A stretch of 20,900 nt of DNA from Domibacillus sp. (GCA_031177795.1 JAPSKG010000010.1:1-20900); one strand, 5' to 3'. Counted from the first letter of the stretch, positions 7,242 through 15,037 are shown. Numbers and translations: made by a program. The notes: a model not told the origin generated them from the sequence alone.

Positions 7242-8345
7242 ATGAGAGGAAATGTATTTATCGCCGGTCTCGGCTTAATTGGCGGATCTCTTGCAAAAGC
7301 GATAAAAAAAGCGCACCCTGGAGCTCATGTTATCGGATTTGATTTGCGCGAATCGGAGCTGGGCCTGGCAGAAGCGCTGGATATTATTGATGAAAAAGCA
7401 GCTTCTTTTGAAGAAGGAGCAAAAAGCGCAGACTTAATTATTATTGCAGTCCCGGTTTTGAAAACCGAGGAAATGATTGAAAAACTGGCACGCATCCAGC
7501 TTAAGAAAGACGTGCTTGTAACGGACACAGGCAGTACAAAAAGCCGTATTATGAAACGTGCCCGGCTGCTTGAAGAGCAAGGAGTAGCTTTTATTGGCGG
7601 GCATCCGATGGCAGGCTCTCATAAAAGTGGCGTAGCTGCTGCAAAGGAATTGCTGTTTGAAAATGCTTTTTATTTGTTAACACCTGGAGGAGCGGCTGAA
7701 GAAAAGCATCTGGCTATATTAAAAAAGTGGCTTGAAGGTACGAGGGCGAAAATATTGGAAGTAACAGCAGAAATGCATGATGAAATGACAGGCGTCATTA
7801 GCCACTTTCCGCATATAATTGCTGCATCACTTGTTCATCAGGCACGAAAATTCAATGCTGAAAACCCGCTGATTGAGCGCCTTGCTGCAGGAGGCTTTAG
7901 AGACATAACCCGTATCGCTTCTTCAAATCCTGAAATGTGGAAAGATATATCGCTCCATAATAAAGAAGTTTTAATGACTCTTTTATCTGATTGGCGCGAC
8001 GAAATGAACAGTGTGTTATCCATATTAGAGCAAGAAGACGAACTTGGTCTTTATAACTATTTCAACGATGCAAAAGTTTTTCGGGATGGACTTCCTCCGT
8101 CCTCACAAGGGGCGATTCCAGCTTTTTATGAGTTATACGTTGACGTGCCTGACTATCCCGGTGTTATTTCTGAACTAACGGGTTATCTTGCTGACGAACG
8201 GATCAGCATAACCAATATTCGAATTGTGGAAACGCGTGAAGACGTGTTTGGGGTTCTTGTTATTAGTTTTCAAAACGAGAAAGACCGTTTGCGTGCAAAA
8301 CAATGCATTGAGCAAAAAACAACATACGACTTATTCTTAGCGTAA
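7242..8345 (+). CDS. tyrA: Prephenate dehydrogenase with C-terminal ACT domain
   Basis: This enzyme oxidatively decarboxylates prephenate to 4-hydroxyphenylpyruvate in tyrosine synthesis. The 367-residue protein starts with an NAD-binding Rossmann motif GLGLIGGSLA (9-18). It continues with TDTGSTK (94-100), GGHPMAGS (119-126), the SHFPH segment (187-191) and GGFRDITRIASS (217-228). An ACT domain follows from about residue 296 (YELYVDVPDYPGVI). ACT domains bind amino acids, so feedback inhibition by tyrosine or another aromatic amino acid is likely. ATG at 7242 follows AGAAGGTGA. The gene lies 14 bases after hisC and 16 before aroA. Confidence 0.96.
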   Translation: MRGNVFIAGLGLIGGSLAKAIKKAHPGAHVIGFDLRESELGLAEALDIIDEKAASFEEGAKSADLIIIAVPVLKTEEMIEKLARIQLKKDVLVTDTGSTKSRIMKRARLLEEQGVAFIGGHPMAGSHKSGVAAAKELLFENAFYLLTPGGAAEEKHLAILKKWLEGTRAKILEVTAEMHDEMTGVISHFPHIIAASLVHQARKFNAENPLIERLAAGGFRDITRIASSNPEMWKDISLHNKEVLMTLLSDWRDEMNSVLSILEQEDELGLYNYFNDAKVFRDGLPPSSQGAIPAFYELYVDVPDYPGVISELTGYLADERISITNIRIVETREDVFGVLVISFQNEKDRLRAKQCIEQKTTYDLFLA

Positions 8346-8361
8346 GAGAGGAAATTTTAAG

Positions 8362-9639
8362 ATGAAGCTGAATTTCAACAACCCGTCTCTTGGCGGAAAA
8401 ATTGAAGTGCCTGGCGACAAATCCATTTCGCATCGTTCGATTATGTTTGGCGCACTTTCCGAGGGGAAAACGACAATCCGTCATTTCTTAAAAGGAGAAG
8501 ACTGCTTAAGCACTATTGACTGTTTTCGAAAACTAGGTGTTCAAATTGATGAAACAGATGAGGAAATTATTGTTCACGGAACAGGTTGGGATGGATTAAA
8601 AGAGCCATCTGAAATTTTAAACACAGGCAACTCTGGAACAACTACGCGTTTAATGCTTGGTATTTTAGCAGGGCGTCCGTTTCACTCGGTTATGATTGGA
8701 GACGAATCAATTGGCAAGAGACCAATGGACCGTGTAACAGTTCCGCTTGCAGCGATGGGAGCAGATATTGCGGGACGAGAAAATGGCCGGTTTACACCGC
8801 TTTCGATTCGCGGGAAAAAGCTTGAAACAATTGAATACAAGCTTCCTGTGGCAAGTGCACAAGTAAAGTCAGCAGTTATCTTCGCCGCACTTCAAGCAAA
8901 TGGAGAGTCGGTAATCGTAGAGCCGGAAGCAACACGCGATCATACAGAGAAAATGATCGAACAATTTGGCGGCAGTATCCGCCGAGAAGGAAACCGCATT
9001 ATTGTAAAAGGCGGCCAGCAATTTAAAGGAACTGACGTATATGTACCAGGTGATATTTCATCTGCTGCTTTTTTCATGGTCGCGGCTGCCATCACGCCTA
9101 ATAGCGAAGTGGTACTTGAACACACTGGTTTAAACAAAACACGTACAGGAATTATCGATGTTTTTGAGCAAATGGGAGCAGATATAACCGTTGAAAAAAC
9201 TTTTTCCGAAGGAGAAGAAATTGGCACCATTACTGTCAAAACTTCCAGCTTAAAAGGAACAGAAATCGGCGGTGAAATTATTCCGAGGTTAATTGATGAA
9301 ATTCCAATTATTGCATTGCTAGCAACGCAGGCAGAAGGCGAAACGATTATCCGAAATGCAGAAGAATTAAAAGTAAAAGAAACAAACCGGATTGACACAG
9401 TTGTCGATGAGCTGAAAAAGCTTGGTGCTGACATTGAAGCAACAGATGATGGAATGATTATCCGCGGAAAATCAAAATTGCGCGGGGGAGCTGTTTCTTC
9501 TCATGGTGATCATCGAATTGGTATGGTGATGGCTATTGCAGCGCTGATCACTGACGGTGAAGTAGAACTTCATGATCCTGAAGCAATCGCGGTATCATAT
9601 CCGGAATTTTTTGATCATTTGCGTTTGCTTGCTAAATAA
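8362..9639 (+). CDS. aroA: 3-phosphoshikimate 1-carboxyvinyltransferase (EPSP synthase)
   Basis: This enzyme transfers the enolpyruvyl group of PEP to shikimate 3-phosphate and is the target of glyphosate. The 425-residue protein has GDKSISHR (18-25), TGNSGTTTR (88-96), KRPMDRV (119-125), SAQVK (165-169), RDHTE (192-196), NKTR (259-262), RLIDEIP with the catalytic-type aspartate D313, and VKETNR with E341. The set R-x-H-x-E, G-D-K-x, S-A-Q-x-K and N-x-T-R is the one used to define class II EPSP synthases, the group containing the B. subtilis enzyme (there named aroE). A terminator starts right at the stop codon, closing the operon. Confidence 0.97.
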   Translation: MKLNFNNPSLGGKIEVPGDKSISHRSIMFGALSEGKTTIRHFLKGEDCLSTIDCFRKLGVQIDETDEEIIVHGTGWDGLKEPSEILNTGNSGTTTRLMLGILAGRPFHSVMIGDESIGKRPMDRVTVPLAAMGADIAGRENGRFTPLSIRGKKLETIEYKLPVASAQVKSAVIFAALQANGESVIVEPEATRDHTEKMIEQFGGSIRREGNRIIVKGGQQFKGTDVYVPGDISSAAFFMVAAAITPNSEVVLEHTGLNKTRTGIIDVFEQMGADITVEKTFSEGEEIGTITVKTSSLKGTEIGGEIIPRLIDEIPIIALLATQAEGETIIRNAEELKVKETNRIDTVVDELKKLGADIEATDDGMIIRGKSKLRGGAVSSHGDHRIGMVMAIAALITDGEVELHDPEAIAVSYPEFFDHLRLLAK

Positions 9640-9663
9640 GCGTCCTCTTTGAGGGCGTTTTTT
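9638..9663 (+). terminator. Rho-independent terminator of the aromatic operon
   Basis: CGTCCTC (9641-9647) pairs with GAGGGCG (9651-9657) over a 3-base loop, extended by A-T pairs, followed by six T (9658-9663). It starts at the aroA stop codon and separates the operon from ypiA. Confidence 0.85.
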
Positions 9664-9723
9664 CTATTTTAGAAAAGAAGGAGAATAAAAAGGAAAGTAG
9701 AATACTCAATACAAGCGGAAAAG

Positions 9724-9752
9724 TTGCCGTGCTGACCAATTTTGATTAAAAT
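9724..9752 (+). promoter_or_regulatory. Candidate sigma-A promoter for ypiA-ypiB
   Basis: TTGCCG (9724-9729, 4 of 6) and TAAAAT (9747-9752, 5 of 6) are spaced by exactly 17 bases, 45 bases before the preferred ypiA start. The position after a terminator and before a two-gene unit supports it. Confidence 0.5.
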
Positions 9753-9796
9753 TAAGTAATCAGAAAAGAAGTTAAATGAAAGAAGAGGCGGTAAAA

Positions 9797-11065
9797 ATGA
9801 ACAATGCGGAAAAAATGATCGCACACCTTGATCAGGGAGATATGGCGAGTGCGTCTGCTCTTTATGAAAAGGTGCTCGCCTCTGGAGATGCAGAAGAACA
9901 ATTTATGCTGGGCGAACAATTGCTCCAGCTTGGTTTTTTAGATGAAGCACGCCAATTGTTTGAATTACTGCTGGAATCATTTCCAGGAGAAGGAGAACTT
10001 TCACTGCTTTTGGCAGAAACGCTTGTTGAAATGGATCAAGAAGAAGAAGCCATGCTGATTTTAGATGAAATTGATGATACCGATCCTTTTTATGCAAGGT
10101 CTCTTCTTGTTCTGGCAGATTTATATCAGATGCAGGGGCTTTACGAAGTAAGCGAACAAAAGTTGTTGAAAGCACAGCAGGTTGAACCGGATGAGCCTAT
10201 TATTAAATTGGCGCTTGGTGAGCTGTATTTAGAAGAAGGAAAGTTTTTGGAGGCTGTACGACAGTATAAAGAATTAGAAGCGGCAGGTATAACAGATATT
10301 GCAGGAGTTTCCATTCATAAAAGGCTGGCGGAAGCATATAGTGCCGGTGGAGCATTTGAAGACAGCCTGCCTTATTTTGAAAAAGCACTGGATCAAAAAG
10401 TGGATGCCGATACTTTATTTATGCACGGGTTTACAGCTTTCCAAGCAGGGCAATTTAAAACAGCAGCACGGAAATTAGCGGAAGCGGCAGAACTTGATCC
10501 CGATTTTCATTCAGTCTATTTTTATCTTGCTCGTGCTTATGAAATGGAAGAAGAAATTGAGTCAGCACTTGAAGCAGCCCGGTCCGGCATTGCACGGGAT
10601 GCCTACCAAAAAGAGCTGTATTTAATTGCAGGAAAGCTTGCTTTGAAAAAAGGGCTTGAAGAAGAAGGAGAGGCACACTTGCGCCAATCGCTGGCACTTG
10701 ACCCCGAGTATACAGAAGCGGCACTGGCTTTAAATGCGCTGTTAATGAAAAAAGAAGATTATAACGGTGTTATGGAGATTGCATCAGTGTTTCGCGAGGC
10801 AGGAAGTGCTGAACCACTTTTGTTGTGGGACGCAGCTCGCGCAGCTGAGAAACTTGAAGAATACGATGAAGCAGCAGAGTTATTTGAATATCTGTATCCG
10901 GTTTTAAAAGAAAACACCGAGTTTTTAGAAGGATACGGTTATTTTCTTCTTGAGGAAGGAAAACGGGAAGAAGCGCTACGTTTATTTGAAAAGCTGGCAG
11001 CAGCAGAGCCGTTAAATGACGAATGGACAGAGCTTGTTGAACGATTAAAAATAGATGTATATTAA
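9797..11065 (+). CDS. ypiA: Tetratricopeptide repeat protein, YpiA-like
   Basis: A 422-residue acidic, all-helical protein made almost entirely of tandem TPR-type helix pairs. Examples read as pairs of 34 residues with the usual small and aromatic positions: the segments around AEKMIAHLDQGDMASASALYEKV, GELYLEEGKFLEAVRQYKEL, AYSAGGAFEDSLPYFEKAL and AELFEYLYPVL. No catalytic motif, signal peptide or membrane segment is visible, so it is probably a cytoplasmic protein-protein interaction scaffold; the partner is unknown. Position after aroA and before ypiB matches B. subtilis ypiA. I prefer ATG at 9797, 7 bases after GAGGCGG; an in-frame ATG at 9776 has no good ribosome binding site and would add seven residues. 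Confidence 0.85.
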   Translation: MNNAEKMIAHLDQGDMASASALYEKVLASGDAEEQFMLGEQLLQLGFLDEARQLFELLLESFPGEGELSLLLAETLVEMDQEEEAMLILDEIDDTDPFYARSLLVLADLYQMQGLYEVSEQKLLKAQQVEPDEPIIKLALGELYLEEGKFLEAVRQYKELEAAGITDIAGVSIHKRLAEAYSAGGAFEDSLPYFEKALDQKVDADTLFMHGFTAFQAGQFKTAARKLAEAAELDPDFHSVYFYLARAYEMEEEIESALEAARSGIARDAYQKELYLIAGKLALKKGLEEEGEAHLRQSLALDPEYTEAALALNALLMKKEDYNGVMEIASVFREAGSAEPLLLWDAARAAEKLEEYDEAAELFEYLYPVLKENTEFLEGYGYFLLEEGKREEALRLFEKLAAAEPLNDEWTELVERLKIDVY

Positions 11066-11086
11066 TAAGACAGAGGAGTGATGATG

Positions 11087-11650
11087 ATGGCTGCCCCGGT
11101 TTCCGTTCATGAAAAAAAGGACTTTATCCGCTGGTTTTTAAACCATTATCAGCTGAAGAGAAGAGAATCTGTCTGGATTTTGAATTACTTAATGAGTCAC
11201 GACCAGCTAATGGAAAACGTTCATTTTGTAGATGATGCGCAGTACTGTCCCCGCGGCATGATCATGTCTTCTCATTGTGTAGACAGTGCTCCGTTCCGGT
11301 TTTTTAAAGATAATATTATGACAACAGATGCGGAAAAGTCATTTCACGATATTCGTTTAAATAAAGATGAAGATATATTTATTGAATTAAAATTTAAAGG
11401 TGCCCAGCAATCTCATCAATACGCTGCCGTTCGTGTAGAAAACCCGTTTATGCCAAAACGAATAAGATTAACCGAAAAAGAAAAAGAGCTGGCTGAGCAA
11501 TTTTTAAAATGGAGTGTTTATGAATTTCAGCGCGACAGGCTCACTGAAAAAATAGACGAAGCACTTGATCAGGGTGATAAAAAAGCATTTATGCATTTGA
11601 CAGAACAATTAAACCAATTAAACAAATATATAGAAGCGTCTGATCAGTGA
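11087..11650 (+). CDS. ypiB: YpiB family protein (UPF0302 plus IDEAL domain)
   Basis: A 187-residue protein of the Bacillales-specific YpiB family, whose molecular role is not firmly established. The N-terminal part carries the conserved FIRWFLNHYQLKRRE (13-27), WILNYL (30-35), AQYCPRG (51-57) and MTTDAEKSFHDIRLNK (78-93) segments. The C-terminus holds an IDEAL domain, named for its consensus: KIDEALDQGDKKAF (155-168). The start is ambiguous because GTG-ATG-ATG-ATG occur in a row (11078-11089) after GAGGAG. ATG at 11087 has the best spacing (8 bases), and the others add one to three methionines. It begins 21 bases after ypiA, so the two are probably cotranscribed, and its stop codon is inside the following terminator stem. 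Confidence 0.88.
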   Translation: MAAPVSVHEKKDFIRWFLNHYQLKRRESVWILNYLMSHDQLMENVHFVDDAQYCPRGMIMSSHCVDSAPFRFFKDNIMTTDAEKSFHDIRLNKDEDIFIELKFKGAQQSHQYAAVRVENPFMPKRIRLTEKEKELAEQFLKWSVYEFQRDRLTEKIDEALDQGDKKAFMHLTEQLNQLNKYIEASDQ

Positions 11651-11663
11651 TCAGGCGCTTTTT
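11635..11663 (+). terminator. Rho-independent terminator overlapping the ypiB stop
   Basis: AGCGTCTGATCA (11635-11646) and TGATCAGGCGCT (11648-11659) form a 12-base-pair near-palindrome with a single central base and one G-U pair, followed by five T (11659-11663). The stem includes the last codons and stop codon of ypiB. Confidence 0.85.
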
Positions 11664-11730
11664 GCGTTATTGTTTTTCCGCTGTTTGCAGGAAGAAATGA
11701 ACATGTGTATGATAAGGTGGGGTGATGAAA

Positions 11731-12192
11731 ATGAATTGGAATGGAAAAGATGCGGCATTGTTTACGCAGCAAAAAGAATACATAGATACAGCAGTGGTGC
11801 CTTTCGTATCCGTTGATTTTGAAACGGCAATGATTCAGTCTGCAGAGCAGTATGAGTTTATTCAGCTGCTTATTGCTTTTCTTGAAAAACAGTTTAAAGG
11901 AAGAATGCTAGTAACTCCGCCGCATTCGTATTTTTCTGGACGAGATTCCAAACTAGCCGATGCAGCCGAATGGGCTGCCAAACTGCAAAAAGCAGGATTT
12001 AAACATATTTTCTTTTTTACATCGGACAGTTTTTGGAATGGGCGTGATGCTGAAATTGGCGCTTCAGTCATTTGGGTTCCGTCTATTCCACTTGGAGCAA
12101 TGGATGAAGGTTTAAAATATTCACTTATTGAAAACCAGGCCAAGCAAATTGTCAATATCATTGTACAGAAATGGCAGGAGAAAGCGCTATAA
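11731..12192 (+). CDS. ypiF: YpiF family protein (DUF2487)
   Basis: A 153-residue soluble protein of unknown function matching the DUF2487/YpiF family by position and pattern. It has an N-terminal MNWNGKDAALF, a central PPHSYFSGRD (from about residue 62), a hydrophobic KHIFFFTSD strand and an IWVPSIPLGAMDEGLKYSLIE segment. No signal peptide, membrane helix or catalytic motif is apparent. ATG at 11731 is 8 bases downstream of the AAGGTGGGG ribosome binding site (11714-11722); GTG at 11722 and ATG at 11725 are too close to it or inside it. It lies between the ypiB terminator and the qcr promoter, as in B. subtilis, where it precedes qcrA. The promoter for it was not found with confidence. Confidence 0.8.
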   Translation: MNWNGKDAALFTQQKEYIDTAVVPFVSVDFETAMIQSAEQYEFIQLLIAFLEKQFKGRMLVTPPHSYFSGRDSKLADAAEWAAKLQKAGFKHIFFFTSDSFWNGRDAEIGASVIWVPSIPLGAMDEGLKYSLIENQAKQIVNIIVQKWQEKAL

Positions 12193-12239
12193 TTCGGAAA
12201 ATCGTCACAATCAAAAATCCGTTTTCATTCCGGATGTTA

Positions 12240-12268
12240 TTGACCTCCTTTGCTGGATGAATTATCAT
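12240..12268 (+). promoter_or_regulatory. Sigma-A promoter for qcrABC
   Basis: TTGACC (12240-12245, 5 of 6) and TATCAT (12263-12268, 5 of 6) are spaced by 17 bases. The predicted start near 12275 leaves a leader of about 70 bases before the qcrA ATG at 12345. One of the better promoter matches in the window. Confidence 0.6.
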
Positions 12269-12344
12269 AATAGTGTCCTAGTTTATGTTTATGCTCATAC
12301 ACGGTCCATTGCGGACAAGCTTATTGTATAGAGGGGGGAAAAAA

Positions 12345-12845
12345 ATGAGTAAACAACCTGTATCAAGACGCCAATTTTTAAACTACACGCTCACTGGTGT
12401 AGGCGGTTTCATGGCAGCGGGTATGCTGATGCCGATGGTTCGTTTTGCTGTAGACCCTGTATTAAAAGGAGAAGCAGCCGGCGATTTTCATCCAACACAG
12501 CAAAAAGTGTCTGAACTAACAAGCACTCCTGTTCGCGTCGACTTTTCTTATGAGCAAAAAGATGCATGGTACACATCTGAAGTAACAAACACAGCCTGGG
12601 TATACAAAAACGATAAAGGCGAAATTGTTGCTTTGTCACCGGTATGTAAACATCTTGGCTGTACAGTCAGCTGGGAAGGAAGTGGCCATGAAGACAAGTT
12701 TTTCTGTCCTTGCCACAATGGTTTATATGAAAAGAGCGGGAAAAACGTTCCAGGCACACCACCGCTTAAACCGCTTGATATTTATCCAACAGCTGAAAAA
12801 GACGGCTTGCTGCAACTCGGTAAACCGGAGGCTAACAACGTGTAA
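12345..12845 (+). CDS. qcrA: Menaquinol:cytochrome c reductase, Rieske iron-sulfur subunit
   Basis: This 2Fe-2S subunit takes electrons from menaquinol at the outer face of the membrane and passes them to the c-type haem of QcrC. The 166-residue protein has the two Rieske ligand boxes, CKHLGC (101-106) and CPCHNG (121-126): C101, H103, C121 and H124 bind the cluster, and C106 and C123 form the disulfide. The N-terminus carries the twin-arginine motif SRRQFL (7-12) before a hydrophobic anchor (about 16-37), consistent with Tat export known for B. subtilis QcrA. ATG at 12345 follows GAGGGGGG. An in-frame ATG at 12285 would add 20 residues before the twin-arginine motif without a ribosome binding site and is rejected. 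qcrB follows after 14 bases. Confidence 0.97.
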   Translation: MSKQPVSRRQFLNYTLTGVGGFMAAGMLMPMVRFAVDPVLKGEAAGDFHPTQQKVSELTSTPVRVDFSYEQKDAWYTSEVTNTAWVYKNDKGEIVALSPVCKHLGCTVSWEGSGHEDKFFCPCHNGLYEKSGKNVPGTPPLKPLDIYPTAEKDGLLQLGKPEANNV

Positions 12846-12859
12846 AGGAGGCGTAATAC

Positions 12860-13534
12860 ATGCTCAACAAAATTTATGACTGGGTTGATGAACGTCTCGA
12901 TATTACGCCAATGTGGCGCGATATTGCAGACCATGAAGTGCCTGAGCACGTAAACCCGGCCCATCATTTTTCGGCGTTTGTATATTGTTTTGGCGGCCTG
13001 ACGTTTTTTGTCACGGTTATCCAGATTTTGTCCGGAATGTTCCTGACAATGTACTATGTCCCAGATATTAAAAATGCATGGGAATCAGTTTATTACTTGC
13101 AAAACGAAGTGGCATTTGGCGTTATTGTACGGGGAATGCATCATTGGGGTGCGAGCCTTGTTATTGTTATGATGTTCTTACATACACTGCGGGTTTTCTT
13201 CCAGGGAGCTTACAAGAAACCGCGTGAATTAAACTGGGTAGTGGGCGTTCTTATTTTCTTTGTAATGCTCGGCCTTGGATTCACAGGCTATCTTTTGCCT
13301 TGGGATATGAAAGCACTTTTTGCGACAAAGGTAGGGATCGAAATTGCGGCTTCTACACCGCTAATCGGTCAACAGCTAAAAATATTGCTTGCTGGTCATC
13401 CAGATATTGTTGGGGCACAAACACTGACTCGTTTCTTTGCGATTCATGTTTTCTTCCTTCCGGCTGCTTTGCTTGGCTTAATGGGCGCCCATTTTATTAT
13501 GATTCGCAAGCAAGGTATTTCAGGCCCATTGTAA
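12860..13534 (+). CDS. qcrB: Menaquinol:cytochrome c reductase, cytochrome b subunit
   Basis: This four-helix cytochrome b6-like membrane subunit carries the two b haems and the quinone sites with QcrC. In the 224-residue protein the haem ligands are H94 and H108 on one helix and H196 and H211 on another; the 14- and 15-residue spacings are those of the b6 type. Cys43 (in FVYCFGG) corresponds to the cysteine that in B. subtilis QcrB covalently anchors an extra c-type haem. LLPWDMK (145-151) follows the cd-loop region. A very strong ribosome binding site AAAGGAGG precedes ATG at 12860. It is the b6 half of a split cytochrome b, with the subunit IV half fused into QcrC. Confidence 0.97.
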   Translation: MLNKIYDWVDERLDITPMWRDIADHEVPEHVNPAHHFSAFVYCFGGLTFFVTVIQILSGMFLTMYYVPDIKNAWESVYYLQNEVAFGVIVRGMHHWGASLVIVMMFLHTLRVFFQGAYKKPRELNWVVGVLIFFVMLGLGFTGYLLPWDMKALFATKVGIEIAASTPLIGQQLKILLAGHPDIVGAQTLTRFFAIHVFFLPAALLGLMGAHFIMIRKQGISGPL

Positions 13535-13576
13535 AACAGGCTTGAACGTTATTTTGATTAGAAGGAGGGGGACGCA

Positions 13577-14344
13577 ATGCATCGTGGAAAAGGGATGAAG
13601 TTCGTCGGTGATTCACGTATTCCGGCGGAACGAAAATCAAATATTCCAAAAGACTATTCGGAATACCCTGGCAAAACGGAAGCTTTCTGGCCAAACTTCC
13701 TATTAAAGGAATGGATGGTTGGATCCGTATTCCTTGTCGGTTATCTTTGTTTAACGATTGCCCATCCATCGCCGCTTGAGCGTGTGGCAGACCCGACGGA
13801 TACAGGCTATTTGCCATTGCCTGACTGGTATTTCTTATTTTTGTATCAATTATTAAAATATTCATATGCGTCAGGTCCATACAATGTTATCGGTGCGTTT
13901 ATTATTCCAGGCCTTGCCTTTGGCGGCTTGCTGCTTGCACCTTTTATTGACCGGGGGCCAAAACGCCGCCCGTTAGACCGTCCATTTGCAACAGGCTTTA
14001 TGCTGCTTTCTCTGGCTGCAGTTATTTTCCTTACATGGGAGTCTGTAGACGCGGTTGACTGGAAAGCAAAAGAAGCCCAAGGGAAAATCGTGGAAGAAGC
14101 AGCGATTGACACAAATTCTGAAGGGTTCAAAATCTACCAGGAAAACGGCTGCATTAACTGTCATGGTGAGACTTTAGCCGGTGGGCCAGCTGCACCGTCG
14201 CTTGTTGGCACTGGTTTAACTCCTGAAGAAGTTGCTGATATTGCAAAAAACGGTAAGGGTTCAATGCCTCCAGGGCAGTATAAAGGAAATGACGAAGATC
14301 TCGCTAAGCTATCCGAGTTTATTTCTACACTGGAAGCAAAATAA
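13577..14344 (+). CDS. qcrC: Menaquinol:cytochrome c reductase, cytochrome b/c fusion subunit
   Basis: This is the fusion typical of Bacillus: a subunit IV-like part with three membrane helices (about 45-62, 104-123 and 138-154) joined to a C-terminal cytochrome c domain. The quinol-oxidation-site motif, PEWY in most complexes, reads PDWY here (82-85). The haem c site is CINCH (192-196), and M230 in GSMPPG is the likely axial methionine. At 255 residues it is full length. The cytochrome c domain would face outward and pass electrons to a cytochrome c or oxidase. ATG at 13577 follows a strong GAAGGAGGGGG, 42 bases after qcrB, and the operon ends in a terminator. Confidence 0.97.
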   Translation: MHRGKGMKFVGDSRIPAERKSNIPKDYSEYPGKTEAFWPNFLLKEWMVGSVFLVGYLCLTIAHPSPLERVADPTDTGYLPLPDWYFLFLYQLLKYSYASGPYNVIGAFIIPGLAFGGLLLAPFIDRGPKRRPLDRPFATGFMLLSLAAVIFLTWESVDAVDWKAKEAQGKIVEEAAIDTNSEGFKIYQENGCINCHGETLAGGPAAPSLVGTGLTPEEVADIAKNGKGSMPPGQYKGNDEDLAKLSEFISTLEAK

Positions 14345-14350
14345 TAAAAA

Positions 14351-14382
14351 GGACTGTCCGACTTGCTCGGCGGTCCTTTTTT
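14351..14382 (+). terminator. Rho-independent terminator after qcrABC
   Basis: GGACTG-t-CCGA (14351-14361) pairs with TCGGCGGTCC (14367-14376) with one bulged T and a 5-base loop, followed by six T (14377-14382). It ends 17 bases before ypjA, so ypjA is reached only by read-through or by an unseen promoter. Confidence 0.85.
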
Positions 14383-14399
14383 CTGTGGAGGGCCTTTTA

Positions 14400-14981
14400 A
14401 TGTTACCTTTTATTTTATTACAGCGTCCATTTATGTGGATTTTGTTTTTTGTTAATTTGCTCGGCACTATTTATGGATATGTATGGTACCTGCCCCAGCT
14501 TGAAAAAACAAAATTGATATTTTTGCCGTTTGTCCCGGACAGTCCGACTGCAAGCTTATTTTTCACTGTTTCTTTATTCGGTCTTTTGCTTGGCCGGCAA
14601 TGGGGTTTAGTACAGGCACTTGCGGTCATGACGCTTTTTAAATACGGAATATGGGCAGTAGTCATGAACGTTTTGACTCTTTTTGTAACCGGCCACCTTT
14701 CCTGGCTCGGCTGGATGCTGGTTGCTTCGCATTTAGGTATGGCTTTGCAAGGTTTATTGTTTTCTCCTTTATTCCGTGTAACAACGGTTCACTTGATTAT
14801 TGCGGCTATATGGACACTTCATAATGAAATAATTGATTATGTTTATCTGCAGTATCCGGTTTATTCCCAGCTGCATCTGTATATTCAGGAAATTGGCTAT
14901 TTTACTTTTTGGCTAAGCGTTTTTTCCGTTTTTATTACATGGTTTATGTGTGTTCGGCCAAATCGTGTGAAGTGGGAATAA
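14400..14981 (+). CDS. ypjA: YpjA family membrane protein (DUF1405)
   Basis: A 193-residue integral membrane protein of unknown function in the DUF1405/YpjA family. Hydrophobicity suggests about six membrane segments (around 10-28, 45-63, 68-85, 88-108, 115-135 and 163-187). Polar conserved-looking points are YVWYLPQL (27-34), LPFVPDSP (41-48), TLHNEIIDY and a basic C-terminus. ATG at 14400 follows GGAGGG with 7-base spacing; an open frame extends upstream to 14232 but runs through the qcrC end and the terminator, so those codons are not used. Order qcrC-ypjA-ypjB matches B. subtilis. Confidence 0.85.
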   Translation: MLPFILLQRPFMWILFFVNLLGTIYGYVWYLPQLEKTKLIFLPFVPDSPTASLFFTVSLFGLLLGRQWGLVQALAVMTLFKYGIWAVVMNVLTLFVTGHLSWLGWMLVASHLGMALQGLLFSPLFRVTTVHLIIAAIWTLHNEIIDYVYLQYPVYSQLHLYIQEIGYFTFWLSVFSVFITWFMCVRPNRVKWE

Positions 14982-15000
14982 AACGCATCTTTCTTCCATT

Positions 15001-15037
15001 CATCTGCATATACTGGAGGAAGCAGATGGGGGGATGA
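15001..15037 (+). promoter_or_regulatory. Leader hairpin and three-codon upstream ORF before the short ypjB-like gene
   Basis: CATCTGC (15001-15007) and GCAGATG (15022-15028) form a perfect 7-base-pair inverted repeat whose 14-base loop exposes a GGAGGA ribosome binding site (15015-15020). An ATG at 15026 begins a three-codon ORF (M-G-G-stop) whose TGA (15035-15037) overlaps the in-frame ATG at 15034 of the next gene. Hairpin and uORF are seen directly; any regulatory effect is inference. Confidence 0.35.

Noticed and set aside
8940..9434. 164-codon open frame on the minus strand inside aroA
   Set aside because: Low-complexity serine/proline/isoleucine-rich translation opposite a conserved gene; a shadow frame.
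11685..11713. TTGCAG / TATGAT promoter-like pair before ypiF
   Set aside because: The predicted start would fall on the ypiF ribosome binding site, leaving no usable leader; -35 match is only 3 of 6.
12217..12235. ATCCG/CGGAT hairpin after ypiF as a terminator
   Set aside because: Only five base pairs, long loop and no T-tract.
12128..12331. 67-codon frame between ypiF and qcrA
   Set aside because: Overlaps the ypiF 3' end and the qcr promoter, has no ribosome binding site and no recognisable similarity.
12285..12344. Upstream in-frame start for qcrA adding 20 residues
   Set aside because: No ribosome binding site, and it would place extra residues before the twin-arginine signal; the ATG at 12345 has a strong GAGGGGGG site.
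14232..14399. Upstream extension of the ypjA frame
   Set aside because: It overlaps the cytochrome c domain of qcrC in another frame and crosses the terminator; ATG at 14400 has the proper ribosome binding site.
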